Source of the DNA: Gavia stellata
Lineage: Eukaryota; Chordata; Aves; Gaviiformes; Gaviidae
Assembly (NCBI RefSeq): GCF_030936135.1
Contig: NC_082600.1
Location: forward strand, 18,235,943 to 18,299,942
Reading direction: 5' to 3'
Length of the DNA stretch: 64,000 bases
Position numbers and translations under genes: made by a program. The notes under the pieces were generated by a model, which saw only the letters and a program-made list of their open reading frames with translations, did not search any database and had not been told where the DNA came from. Below, piece after piece: positions 25,201 through 40,200 of this stretch (position 1 is the stretch's first letter; each line of letters begins with the position of its first letter).

Positions 25201-28200
25201 GAAACATGCAAATATTTATGCCCGGAAACATAATTTATTATCCTGCTTTGTTAACTCTAAGGAATGTTTCATTGGTGCTTCTTGAGATACTTCTATATTT
25301 CTGATTAAGCTAACTTTGCATTACCTTATGTTACTAAACTAACAGAATACATGCTGAGTGCATTTTCTTGCTTAAAGAAGAGCCATATGCTTTCCACAAG
25401 AAAATCCAGGTCATCAATTATTAAATTATTATAACAGGATAAAAATCAGTAGACCAATAATATTTTATAACAGGTAAGTATCTGACCCCAGCAACTTACA
25501 CTCTCAAAAATCACTTACTTGAAGTCTCTTTCAAGAGAAAAAAAAAATAATGTACAAGTATGAATATCTAATGACTTTGTTATAGAGCCAGATAAAAAGG
25601 ATAGACAGGTATGCAGGCAGATACATAATATTTCTTAAAAAAATGGTGAAATTTTCTAAATAAAACCTTGCTGAGCTTTACCGATTAAAATGTTATCCCA
25701 AAGGGAAAAAAAACCATAATAAACAGAACAGAAATAATAAACTGGAATGTGATTATCTTGAGAATTAACATTTATACCTTTTTTATAATGCAGTAGTTGC
25801 TAATATGCAGGACCGAAAATAATTGACCTCTTTCAAAGAAACTATTCTGAGACACACAAAATAAGACACTGGGAATTAATAAACAACTATTTCTGTTCAC
25901 TGAATTTCTACAGAGAGTAAAAATTTCAAAATTTGCAAACCAAGATAAACTTTTGCTGTTGGGATTGTTACTGGCCATATAAATCATATAGTATTCTTTG
26001 TGTTAGTTTGGTAGTCCAGATGCTCTTGATAATACATACTCATAGTAAGAAATTGTACAACTGGATAATCTTAGGACTCACTTCGTAGGAACACATCTGT
26101 TAATAAAACCCAAGCAATATAAGTAAATATATTAAATAAGCATACAAGAATTTGAATCTAGATGTTGTGAATTTGTTGAAAGTGCTGACTACTTGTAAAC
26201 TTAGAAATGCTTACAAATATTTTCCCAGCTACGTTGGAACCACAGAATAAGTTTATCTAGTCTGGTTAAGTAAGAACTGCCTTTTCATTTTCCAAAGACA
26301 GCCAAAGCTTATTCTTTACAATACATAAAATTATGGTCATATTTGACTCTCCTATTGCATTAATCTGTTCTCAGATTCCTGTATCACATGGCTAAATCAA
26401 AACAAGATGAAATTTTAGACCATTTGGTTCTGATTTATTTTTAAATGGCCAGACTACACATTTGGGAAGCTTCTTGTCTGATTTCAAAACACAAAAATGA
26501 AGAACTGGGTAAAGTTTTAGTTCATGCCCTACCTATATCTGTGTATAAAAAAATTTAAGAAATAAATAGGCTTACTGGGCATAAGAAATTATCATCTTAT
26601 CAGACTTAAGCATTGTAAGAGCATTTCTAAAAATCAGACTACAGTTCAAGGGAGAAGGGGCAGAAGGAAAAAGTGCGAATGGCAGAGAGCTTTTTACAGA
26701 AACATTTTACACAGAAGAGAGGATACCTGCCAGTATTTATAAATAAATTTTTCCCCATTCCTGGTTTCAGATAAGTTCATGTTTTTCTGTGGAACTGGCA
26801 AACCACATGTATCTCTCCCTCATTTATGATTCATTTGCCTACCTATTCTGAAAGCAGTTCCGAACTGTAAGAGAAATGGGTGAATAACTTTAAAGGATAG
26901 AGTGGGAAGGCAATCCAATTCAGCTGAAAATGATTAATTAGTTTGTACTTTGAAGTAAATTTCTACCCCAGCACAAAAGGCTGCTTCCCTTATTAGAGTA
27001 TTTTTTTAAAACTCAATGGGATTCAAGGCGTATGGCCAACAGGGTAAGAACTTAACAAAAGGGATATCTTGTCCAGTAAAACAAGGTTACTGCAAGTTTC
27101 AAGAGACAAGAGTTTCAGTTTAGTTGTGATTCTTCTTCCTTTGTGGTTAAGTATTATTAACTTGCAATAAGATGTTCCCTCTGGGACATGAAGTGGGGTG
27201 GAGGGGGCAGGGGGACAGTGAGCAAGTGAATGTGCGAGAAACTAGGGGGGTAAAAGTTCTCATCTCATTGCTTCATAAATAAACTCCAGTATGGAAATCC
27301 ACTGCAGGTTATCGTTTATTCTGTCTTGCCTGCCACAGAATGCTTGCATGAACTTGTGGCATGAAACACTCCAGTGCATTTCCAGTAACTTTCAGCAGAT
27401 GACTGGTGCGGTAGTAGAGGGGCCTTTTCAGGGAAACACTATACTGATTTATCAGGAAAACAGACCATCAACATTCTTTGTTAGCAGATGCACTCTGTGT
27501 TATAGAAGTACGGTGGCTCTTGAGGTTAGAAACAAATGCAAGAGCTTGGTCAAAGAACTTCCCTAGAAGACCATATGCACCAAAGCCCAGGCATGTAAGT
27601 GATGGCAATATGATTCGTACTACCCAGAACAGAACAGCACTGGTTTTGTGTATCTGTCAACTGACCTTTAGATCACATAAAAGCAGCTTGGCAGCTACTT
27701 GACTGTGCCCAGTGATGAAATGACCTCTTTCAGCTGACGAACTTCCTCTGGGATCACTGAGTTGCTGGTGTACAACAACTAAAACTCTACTGCCAGATTT
27801 CAGAATTGGCTGCATCTTTGAGAGCATAGACTCTCCTCTGTATCTGTAATGGTCCCTCTGCTGCACTCCCACACCATTCATTTGTATTGCCAGCTTTGCA
27901 GAAGTTAGAAGCATCAAGGCCTAGTCACACCTCTGCCTCCCTTTTATGTGCTTAAGGAAATCCACCCTTGTGGAGGGTACCAGTATGTAGCTCAAAAGAC
28001 TATGCTCTAACTTTGCCTGTCATTGAGACGTGACAGATGGTTCCGCTATAAGACAACTGTTTTCGCTCTACAAAAAGGAGGATTTCAACCACTAAAGTTT
28101 CACCTCCAGCTCAGTGCTCACTTAGCACTCAGCTTCGGATGGTACAATCAAACTACCTAATGGGATAGTGTTATGCTAAATAGAATAAATATTGCCCCCT

Positions 28201-31200
28201 TCACAGCATTATGACTATTAGTGATACATTAGCTGAAATATTACATTAATTCTTTATTTAAGCTATTAACAATAGATGCTACTTTGTTAGCAATTGAAAC
28301 AGCTACACTTCTATTATTTCCTATTACACAGCAGCAAGTTACTTAGCCTAGTTCTTTTCTAAAACAACTTAAAGAATTTCCATTTTGTAGGAAATTTAAT
28401 AGATACTGGCTTCCCCCATGAAACAGAAATTCCAGCTTTTGACCAGTTAATTATTACTAGGATGTTTTCATGAAATTTATTCCTAAATAAAATATTTTAT
28501 GTTGACAGAAGTATTTTCCTATCACTCCTCTTACAATCTGGCATCAAACTAAGGTACAGAAACCAAAAAGCAGTTTGAACTGCAGAGGTAAGAACTACTC
28601 AGTTTTCCTCACCTCAAGAGAATATAACCTGACAATGAAAATGACAGCATCCATAAGAAAGAGGACCCCCCCGCCCCTTTTTTTTTTAGGTCAATTACTG
28701 CATTTTAACAACCTCTGAACTTCCAATTTACTTAAGTGTCTGTTTGTGCATATGAGAGACACAGAATTCCTCCAGAAGAGTGTAATTAGTTGTACTGGCA
28801 AAGAGTTTCATGTTTCCAAGGATTATATTAAACACAACTACTTCCCACAGTGATTTTGGTATGACATTAGCTTATCATCAACATTTCAGAAAAGCTTATC
28901 ATCAACATTTCAGAAAAACCAAGCCTGCATTTTTATTGTGTGCTCACTATATTTGAATCAGCCTCCATTTAACACTGCATAAGCTACATTTTACTGATCC
29001 CCCAGAAGTGTCTAATCTATAACAGTACTAACATTTTTTTAAAAAGAAAGAAAGAAAAAATCGTGTCAGTCATCCTCAAAGACTTTCAACCATTTCTCCC
29101 AGGCAGGTTCATTACAGAAAACATGTTTTTCTTAAAAAAGCACATACACTTTAGATCAAGGTATGCCCAGAACCAACCTTTAATTTGGTTAAGGTATGCA
29201 TATCTGCAATGAAATCCAGCACTTCCCCAACATATTGCCTCATGCATTCCATTGCTGCTGTTCCACACTAGAATATAAAAGCAATAAGTTTAAGTACCAA
29301 GTTTCAAATATCTTCATGTTTTTGTCTTTGTTTCTTGTTCACTAGAACACAACTTGTCTGTATCAAATTCTTTATTTTACTTTTTAGATAGATTAGTTTA
29401 ATTAAGAATAGGTATACTTTGATGTTTTTCTTCTCACTGTAATAAGCCATCTTATCTGATGATAGCATAAAAAGATAGCCCAGTCACTGTAGCTTCTTCA
29501 TGCATCATAAAATACTCTTATCTGTGACAGCAATAAAAGATTAACTGACAAAACTTTCAAGAATATCCTTGTCATGTCTTCCTGAAATTTACAGTGGTCC
29601 AGAGTCAAAGTCTTAAAAAGTCAATGAGTGTTTAAGAACTTAGTTCTTCAAGCAGCTGAGCACTTCTGCAAGTGGAACCAATCAGCTACTATCCCAGAAA
29701 ACAGAAGTCAATCACAGGCACAGATGCCCTTATGTTTACATTAATCATGATAGAAAAACAGTTTAAATGACTGGCTTCAGGTATTTTATGTATGAACATC
29801 ACTAAATGAACATCATTGTTGTATTCCCACAGTAGAAATTTTCATAATCCTTTTCCTAGAACACAGTGAGAAATCTGAATCTGGCCTTCGGCTAGTACAA
29901 GACGTGCCCAGGGTGTGCAAAGCAGTCAACGGAACAAAGCTGTCAGATTAAATAAAGGCTTCGAACAGACCAGAGAACCCTGGAGAGAAGCTTTCAGAAG
30001 CTAGACTGACCCACTAGGTATCATATAAACTTCTGTTTACACGTTAATAGTCTGAGGTGAAGATAATGGTAGCTGAATTCAAGGGGATCTATGTATGCCT
30101 CATTCTTAGGAGCCAAGTAAAAGCAATGCTTAACTTTTGAGCCTAAATGATGACATCATCAAATTAGGTATCTTTTTGAAGTCGCCAAAAACTACTCCAT
30201 CCAAAGTCATAGGCTCAGGGCAAAACATTGCAGTAAAGTTTACAGGGGAAAACTACTCTTCTTTGACCTCTATTTAATTACATAGACTTTGAAGCACAGA
30301 AGCTGATTACCCTATCTGAGTATACAAATGAACCAGATTTAGTTTTGACCACAAAATTATTAAGCCATAATTGAGTTTTAGTGGATGAAATTTTAAAAAC
30401 TGCTAGCATTCTATTTTTAAGCAACTGACCTGGGTACTTCTCATTTTTGTATGTTAATTTCAATCTACATGGTGTTGAACTATACCACCTTCTGGCTTTT
30501 CAAATGCTATGCCTGCCAGTTCCCTTGACAGAATAACAAACAGTAAAACAAGGTCACTGGCAGCCCTGTCAGCATATCCTCCATGCAGTTTATGTGGACT
30601 AAGGATTCCACAAGGGTTCTAAAATATTGAATAATAGAATTATAAAAGATATTATACTCAGTCCTCTGAAAATAATGCTCAGTTGCAAGAGACTTCTCTC
30701 CAACCATCTATTCTGTTTCATTCAAGCAGCAGGCAGCCTGATTCTCTGTGATTTCTTCCGAAATGATCACTTTCCTATCTATCTTACCTCATAACACCAA
30801 TGTTAGTCTATCTACTTAAAGCAAGTATAAATCAAAATATTCTGTTGGGAGTAAAGGTATTATTAAAGATTTGCATTAAAAAAAATCACATGCTTCAGAA
30901 GATATACAGGAAGATCCTGTTAGGTCACCCCTAACACACATATAGGGAAATGAGTTTTTCTCAGCTTGTGAAGCAGACCCAGGCTAAACCTCATCCATCT
31001 GATTGGGCACTCAGTTACGTGTGCCATGGAACAAGTCAAGACCTCCAATTGTGCTACTTCTTCGCATATTCACCAGGTGCATATTCAGCACCTAGGCTAA
31101 TACTGGTAATTTAGCTACACTCATCAGCAGGATATAGATGAATGGTTTATACATTACCAGAAAAATACCGTTAACTCCCTTCTTTAACCAGATAATCTTT

Positions 31201-34200
31201 CGTGAGAATGGAGGCAATGGTTTGTAGCTTTCCTCCCTGCTACCATTTTTTGTGGCATTCAGCTGATCAGTCCCCGACATGTTGACTTCCTGATCACAGG
31301 CTCCAGCTAAAGTCAGTTACATCACTAAAGATTATCAGTGAAAGCAAGGGAAGCAATATCAAGTTCAGAACTTTTCCAACGTTAATGAAAAGGAAGAAGC
31401 ATCTCAACCTCTGCCTGCAATACACCTTGCCAGCCAGAAGAGAAATGAAAAGGAAAGAACATTAAAATTAAGCAAAATGTGCTGAGTAAGATACATTTTT
31501 TTAAAAACAAAACTAAGAGATGGAGTTTGATTCAGTACTTACTCCAGGCATAGAGGCAATCATCTGTTTATGCAAGATTGTTGACTCAGCTAGTTTTGTT
31601 CCCGCATCTGCACAAACAAACTAAGAAGAAATTAAAGACAAGTTATTTTTTAATTATTTTTGGAGGAACTTGACAACACTAATAAGTTATTCATGACTTT
31701 ATTAAAATAAGTCCAGATTTCTTCTTGCTTTTATTCATGGTAATTTGCCTTTAGAGCTCTCTTTATTTATAAACAACCTAGTTAACTCACCATTATAAAT
31801 GAGCTAATTTTAATGAAAAAAAATCTGACTTTAATGTGCTTAATTAACACTTATATGCTGTGCAGAAGCAATTTGAAGAATATTATATAATAAATCAGAC
31901 TTTCTTTATGAGCAAAAATATTTATCTTTGCTATTCCTTGCATATATCGAATGTTCCTCTTTCATTATAGAGTAAATTGTGATAGAGGATGATAAGGCAG
32001 CATGCCATGTTCTTCACTGTGATATCACAACACTTTCACTGAAGTTCTACAATGATGAATTATATGAACTATTTTGAAGTTGAGAACATAGTGGTATGGT
32101 GTGATATAACTTCTGCATAATACATGCCACAATCCTACAAAAATACAAGCTGTTTCTGAGAGAAGGTCAGTATCATTCTGTCATAGTAGAATATCTCTAA
32201 TCGCCTTTCTTATGCTTTTATTTTCCTCAATTTTTTTTTCTTCTTTTTATTTCCAAATCCCTAGACCCAAAATCTCTGATTTCTCAGCGAGGATTTCTCA
32301 GTCAACCATTTGTGTGTAGATTAGGGTTCCATTGTACTACATCAGCTGGAAAAAAGGACCATAATTCCCTGAATAACCTGGCTGAGTATATTTAGCATCC
32401 AACAGTGAGTTCACTGCACTGCTACAGACATTGTATGGCGCTCACCATATAAGCCAACAAAAAATGTTGCCAAAGACAAATGTCATTTATTTCAGAAAAC
32501 ATTTTATTTTAAGAACAATAATAAGAAGCATCAGCCAAAGGAACCTCTACTGGCTTTCTACATCTTTTACACAGAGGAGTTTGGGTTAAAAAACAGATAC
32601 TAATTTATGTGTGAAAACCAGCTGACAAACTCCATTCCATTTCTAATGAATGATTAGGCCTTGTTTAGCTTGTCTTTCTCATCATCAGACTGCCAGTTCC
32701 AAGAATCCTTCCTAAAGTTGCAATGCAGTCAAAAGAGGATGGGGAAACCAAACTCAAAATGAAAAATTTCTTACATTTCCAGTCCAATTCACTGTCATTT
32801 ACATTGTCTCCCTCTACAAATACTATAATTCATTAAGATGTCTCTGGCAAGAGATTTAATGCCAGCCAAGAAAAAAGGAAAGAAAAATACCCCCACACCG
32901 CAAAAAGATGAGAAAAGAGTAAATAATTGACATGCCTCTTACTAGCTGAGATACAGCTGCAGAATAATGTCTAAATGGGAATGTCTGCTGACTGTAGTGA
33001 ATAATCTGTATATCATAATCTATCTATATTATAACTCCATTCATAATCAGAGGTTTTAAAATATATATTCTTATAAACTTATTATATGTAACTTTAAATC
33101 CTTCCATTCAGTAATTAGTAGATCAGACCTTCACAGAAACAAAAACTGGAACTACCAGATATACACTGATTTACATTAGCTGAAGGTCTGGCCCAAAATA
33201 GGAGTCACCTAAACAAAACAGATCAGGTACACTGAATCTTAGAGCCTGACTGAACAAGCAAATCCTAATGAGACAGTAATATAATTTGAAGTCAATGGAA
33301 GTCATGAAGATGTGTGCTGATGAAATGTGAGCGGGAGAAAAGTACTGGGAAACAAAATGCTGGGTGAAGAAGCAGTTCCTATGGAAACCCATGGAACAGC
33401 AAGATGTACATGATGGCTTTCATTTGCTAGGACAAATCAAGGAGACAGACTTTCTGTTCCCGTTATCATCCAGGACGCCTATGCAATTATTGGGGTGATC
33501 TGGTTAAAATTCTTATTTTTTGTAAAGCGGGATAAAGTTAACTCTCATCTTAGCACTGATGTCACACCAGTGACACCGATGGCACCATGTAATCTGGATG
33601 AATGTGCATGTCAAATGTACTTTCCTAGGAATTCCTTTGTTAGTCAGCCCACGACTGTTCTATCGTTAAATTGAAGTGCTCCTAGCTCCTTTGTTATCTC
33701 GAACATTTTGACTGAATATCTGTATTCTGTGCGCACTGTCTGTATAGAATCTTGTATACAGGCTAATGTGTCCATGGGCACAAGACTGTCTTGGAAATGA
33801 AAACCATTTCCGTTTGGTGCCGTGTTAACCCTGCTACAGCTTTATGGATTCGAACCCATACAATTTTAATTAATATTGTAGTGGCTTTGCGTGGTAAAGA
33901 GGTGAACCAATCCCTTTGTTCTATTAATGACACCAAAGAAAATTAAAACTATCAGATACATATGTGTTTTTACCAGTAGGTTTCTTAAATTACAACAATG
34001 CTTAAGATGGGCTTAGTGATTACTATGGTATTTAAATTCAAGAGGCTGTTGAATGATTCAGACCACATACTACTGAGGGCTGCCAATTTGCACAGTCAAT
34101 GGAAGAAGTAGTCATCATGCCTCCAGTAGGGATCTATGGCAGATGGTCTGAATACAACCCCTATTCTTTACCATTGACTGCATAAAAACAGAAGCTGGCT

Positions 34201-37200
34201 GCTTTGGATAGCAGGAAATATGAATCACTTCATCAGACTCTGAAAGAGAGACATCATAAAAGACATTTATATCCACATTAGGTGCTGTTGTGTAAGATAT
34301 GAATACATCCCAAAGTGAATACAGCATATGGGAACAGTGCTAGGAGGAAAACCCAGGCAATTATCATTTTATCTTTATGAGATAAAGATAATGTGAGAGA
34401 ATTTTGCTTACTGTGTCTATCAGGTGATTGACTCAATGTGAAAGACAAGTGTTTACCAGTTAAATCCCACTGCCAAAACTGACATGGCATGTTTGCATTT
34501 TCAAATGAGGAACTCAGGATTGACTAGACTGTGGGACTGTCACCCTTTGGGGTAGCCATAAGACTGAGCTATACAATGGAGCAATACAGAAAAATTGCTT
34601 TATTCTGCAATACAGGAAAAGTCAGTTCGAGTCAACAAACACCAATGCACATGTTATCAAGCTACATCACTGCACCCGTAAGACAGAACGAGGTTGGTGG
34701 TTGTTAAGTTATTTGATGGTCTTGGCTGGGACCGAAAAAAGAAGTCTGGGCTTAATAAAAAAAGACAAATTTCTGCTTTTTAAATTAAAATAGATTAAAA
34801 AAACCACTTTACCATCAAAAGAAAAAAACCTAAGTGTTATTCTTCCCTGCCTCAACTTCTTCCCCTAACACTGATGCCATAATAATTGTTTTCAGAGTTA
34901 TCCTAACTGCTATACAATTTCACTTGTCAGTATTATTTCTCTGCCAACTGGCAAGCACTTATTTACTATGAGTAATGTACCAGTACTCAAAAGAAAATGA
35001 GCCCATAGTAAGCTATATGAAGCTTTGACCCCATAATGGGAGGGGAAAGAGTGAATGGAGCTGTGACGCTTGGAGCATTATGAATGATCTACATAATGAA
35101 CATCTTGCTTGAACCTTATGGAGTGCTGTTATGCTGGTCCCCAGCATAACGTTTAAACTTACTAAACACGTATAGTGGTTAGCTCATTGTAAACAATGAG
35201 AGCCCACTACCTGTGATTAAAATTGATGGACTTCAGTAAACTGTTTTTGCAGGACAGGCTTGTGGTGCCAAACAGTGCCACATTTGGCATTTTGGAGGCA
35301 GAAAGATTTTTCACAAGTTTGTATCTTTCTTCCTCAGATTTTCCTGTGAAAAAGCTAGGTTAACGCCTACCTCAGCAATCCACAGAATGAAAGGAACAGA
35401 AATATTGTCTATGCATTCTTTGCTGGAAAATTCCATGTAAAAAGATAACGGCCTTCAGGGACTGAAGACCGCTTACTGCCTGCCTGAATAGACAGAAACT
35501 GAGTTCTGGCCCATGATCAGCTAGCATCCCTTCCCATACAAACTGTTCACTGGCTTTGGGGCTATGATATGAAGACAAGGCAGCAGCTGGGGCAGCTGCC
35601 CCATTGGGACATTGTATGAAGCTCAGTGAACTCAATCCTTATGGGTCCCTTCCAACTTGAGATATATTTTATGAGCCTCAATATATCAGCAATGATGCAC
35701 AGGTCATTATCATCCTGGGAAATGTGGATTCCCAATTTAGTTTCTTAAATTTTAGTGTGGAAGTCTAAATGCATGCACCTATGGTTACGAATGCAACTGG
35801 ATTTTGTGTCAAAAAATTCTTTCTTCCCCTGGCATTGCTGGTACTTTCTGCAACCACAGTGGACCTGCTTCCTCCCGCATCAGCCCCCTCCTCACCCAAA
35901 TTTGGGCTGAGAGAGTATCAGAATGAGAATTACATGAGAATCTCCTGTACCTGCACCAAGAGCAGCAGATTCATGTCTGGTAAGGGTGACTTTAACTTGA
36001 GTGCCTGCAGTAACTCCAATATGACACTGCGCGTCAAGTAGAATTTGTCCCTTTCCTACAACAGAAAAACACAGAATTATGAATGTCCTGAAATTCACTG
36101 ACACCGACTAGTAAACTATAAAGATAATTTTTACCTAAGTTTGAGAATAAAAAAAGTTACAAAAGTGTACTGGGTTCTCCTGTCTTACAAAAAAGCAGAT
36201 ATCATTCATCATTTATATAATTCTGCAGGCTTGATTGAGCAGACATCAATGAGGGTGATTCTCCTTTGACGCTGTATCAGACACTATATCCAAGATTTTA
36301 ATATTTCAGACATGAAATATAGATAGATTTTATAAAACTGTTATAAAGCCCAGGCATGCAACGTAGCTTTTACTAAGTAGTTCCATATAAAGGAAAAAGG
36401 GGAAAGCAGTAAGGACTGACACAGGTGAACAAAACTGGCAATAGTATTTAGCATTATTCTTTCATTAAACCTGCCCAAAATGGTCTACATTTTACCATAC
36501 TCTTTTTCTGTTGTCATTCCCCTTAAAATAAAGGTGCCTGCACTAAGGCTGCTTGGACATCTATTTTCATTCATTAGACTAGCAGTACTTTTCCACTTAC
36601 ACAATAAAAAACATATTGGCTATGGCTGCTACAACAGAAACATTTTAAAACATAGGGGAAAATCAGCCAATGAAGATTAGAACACAGGAGCCTAAGAATA
36701 GAGCTGTAGAGCTGACACGGCAAGGAGGTTCAAGAGATAAGATGAGCCTGTTATACATCTTACTTTGACATTCTCTGACTTTAGATGGTGAGATAAAAAT
36801 GTGGAACATATCTATAATCTGCTACTGACCACAGCAACTCAAGAATTTTGATCAGCAGGAAGACTTACACTGAGTTGTCTTTCAAATGACCATTAGAGAT
36901 TAAATAACGTTGTCTAATAAAGAGAGCATATCCAAAGTGTGCTTAAGATTTAAAGCTTAGTATCTTCCATTTTCACAGAATCACAGAATCACTAAGGTTA
37001 GAAAAGACCTGTAAGATCATCAAGTCCAACCATCAACCCAACACCACCATGCCCACTAAAGAAATTCTGTACATCTTATGCACTTGCCTGCTGAATTCAG
37101 TTAAAAAAGTGTGGAACGTTTTACTCAGTCAGGGCCTCAGTTCCTCTGTAAAATGAGATAATGATGTTTGCCTCTTCCTCAGAGAAGTTTTGTGAGGTTT

Positions 37201-40200
37201 AGTTAGTAAGGGTCAGTTTGAAGGCCACCTCCAGCTGCACACAGTAGGAAGTGCAGCTAGAAGGGAAGGAGTTGGAGGAGATTAATAGTTTGAAGTGAGA
37301 GTGAGCACTGGTTGCAGCAAACAAGAAGCCAGTCACCAGCATTCCTCCTCAGAAAGCTGATGTCACCCCACTGTATCTGTGTAGCATACTGCCAAACAAA
37401 GCTTACAGCTACAGTGCATGCCTCCCTGTCGTGGTTTAACCCCAGCCAGCAACTAAGCACCACACAGCCGCTTGCTCACTCCCACCCCCAGTGCGATGCA
37501 GGGAAGAGAACTGGAAGGGTAAAAGTGAGAGAACTCATGGGTTGAGATAAGAACAGTTTAATAATTGAAATAAAATAAAATAAAATAAAATAATAATAAT
37601 GATGATAAAAAATTGTAACAAAAAGGAAAATAACAAAGAGAGAAATAAAACCCAAGAAAGACAAGTGATGCAAGTGAAAACAATTGCTCACCAGCGTTTG
37701 ACCAATGCCCAGCCAATCCCCGAGCAGCAGCCCCCCGGCCAACCTTCCCCCTAGTTTTATTGCTGAGCATGATGCCATACAGTATGGCATATTCCCTTGG
37801 TCAGTTGGGGTCAGCTGTCCCGGCTGTATCTCCTCCCAACATTTTGTGCACCCCCAGCCTACTTGCTTGGCGGGGTGTTGTGAGGAGCAGAAAAAGCCTT
37901 GACTCTGTGTAAGCACTGCTCAGCAGTAACTACAACATTCCTGTATTATCAACACTGTTTCCAGCACAGATCCAAAACACAGCCCCATACTGGCTACTAT
38001 GAAGAAAATTAACTCTACCCAAGCCAAAACCACCACACTCCCACAGCACCCACATACCTTTTAATGAAAACAGATTTTAAGTATCAGCCCCTGATTTGGG
38101 ACAAGGTGCCAAAACAACAGAATGGTATGTCTTTCATGAACATTAGGATGCCAGTCTAGGACTCAAGAGACCTTACTTCAAGCTCCTAGTTTGATCTTCG
38201 ATTACATGCAGTGTGCAGACAGGCAGCACATTTAGCTGATGGAATGGGCCCCAAACTGCGGTGGTCCTTGTCTGACTACATTGCTGCAGTCCAGGCAGCT
38301 AAACTTATAGGAATCTAACACTCCAAAATCAATTAAAAAAGAAAATCATTCCCTTATGGAAGCAGCAAACACTGGATCAGTTCAGCTGTATTATGAAACC
38401 ATTATTGAGGGGACAAGTACTCAAAAGTCACACATCCCACATGCATGAGTGGTGCTCTGGTAAGAATAATACAATATAAAAATATCCAGGAGAGGTCAGA
38501 CCAGAACAAATGTCCTCAGTATCTTATATCCAACGAGGCCATAAGCAGATGCAAAAGGAAGAATAAAAACAAGGCAAGCATGTATAATTCCACTACTACT
38601 TTCCTAGCCACCAACTATTTTCAGCTCAGGGAAATTCTGAGCTCAGTGTGGTTTCTGTATAATTCATAACTCTCAGTGGATTTCTCTTCCACGTTTGTGT
38701 CCATTGATCTCTTGGACCCATGTCAACTTTTAGCACCCACAGTATTTGGCAAGGAGTCACACACTGTTGAAGAACTACTTCCCTTTACTTGCTTTGACGC
38801 TGGTTCCTACAAACTTCGTATGTTCTTGTTCTTGTACTGGGAAGGCATGAAATCACCCATCCCTGCCTGGGTCACTTGTGACCTTACACACCTCTCTCAT
38901 GTTCCCATCAGTTGTTGTTTTTTCAGATTGAAAAGCCCTAATGTAATTGCTCTGTATGTGGAATTTATCCCACTGTTTGATCGTTCTTCTTACCATTATC
39001 TGAACTTTCTCTGATTCTACTACATTCTGATCAGGAATGGGGAACCAGAATGGTGCACAATACTCAAGCTGCAGATAGACCCTGATTACTTGCTAGAATT
39101 CACCAGCAAGAGTGACCCTTCCCACCATCATATGCCTTCAGTCTTGAGACACATACATAATGCAGTGCCATGCTCAGACAGTTGACAATTACATCCCCCA
39201 AAACACTGGACAGAAGTTTCTATCAGTAACCCAGTACGGTAGCCTGCACATACTGGAAAAGAAGAGAGGTAAAATTCTTTCAAAAGCATTCAGCTATTTT
39301 ACAGACCTATGCTACACAGGATATAATTGGGCCATAATAAATTGCTTTGTCAGAACACTGGGAAGGAAGCATAGGCTTAATGAATCCCAGCTTTCCTTGG
39401 CTCTGAGGATAATACAACAGTGAGCTACCTCTTTCTCAAAGTCTCCTATCTCACAGTCTAAATTCTTAATGTTTGTTAAACACATGCAGTGCAGAGAGAT
39501 GAAGCAAAATCAAGCAACATGTTTTTTGACATCTGACCTCTTGCTTCCTGCACTGTAAATCAGGAGTGATGACACTGAAGTCAATAGCCCAGAGTACCCT
39601 TCTTATCAAAGTCTACTTATTCCTGTCATTCTGAGGGTGATAAATATATTGGTTTATACATACTTTAAGAACTCTATATTCTGCAACAGAGCTGTAAATG
39701 AGTATTAGCTTCATGAGAATAATGCCATGGGGAGTCACATGTGTAAACCTGGTACCAAAGAGTCAAGAATACAACCCCTTTAGCCTCTATTCAGCCAAAT
39801 TAACCCTCTAGAATGTCTATGCATCCCTATAAAAAAATGCCTTGCAACCTTCAAACTGTGACTTGCCAGAGGTCTACATATAGAACGTGAAACTACTGAA
39901 GTTTGTTTCTAGCAGTATCTCAGGACCCAACTTAGTAATAAGAATAGTAAATTTGGTTCTTTAATGGAGTGGTATGCTATGCTCCAAATAAGCCAGTATA
40001 AAGCAAAACTCTTTATTTTACCTCTGTTGCTACTACAGTAATTACAAATACTGAAGATCAGCCACTGCAAGATTCTTTAAAAAAATTCAATAGCAAAATC
40101 ATGTCATGTCCAACTCAGTGGCATTGTGCATTTACTTAATAAGGGTCAACAGAATGCTAGCAAAAGGCTAAGTTTAGGTTCAAGCTTCTGCAGCTGTAAG

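Noticed and set aside
33846..33856. tRNA gene suggested by GGTTCGAATCC on the minus strand
   Set aside because: The T-stem does not pair with a 7-base loop, and no A-box or cloverleaf is visible at the right distance.
37476..37916. 146-codon minus-strand ORF
   Set aside because: It lies entirely inside the solo LTR; the protein is low-complexity and the frame is chance.
38676..39014. 112-codon plus-strand ORF
   Set aside because: It is antisense to an ancient CR1 fossil and has no family resemblance.
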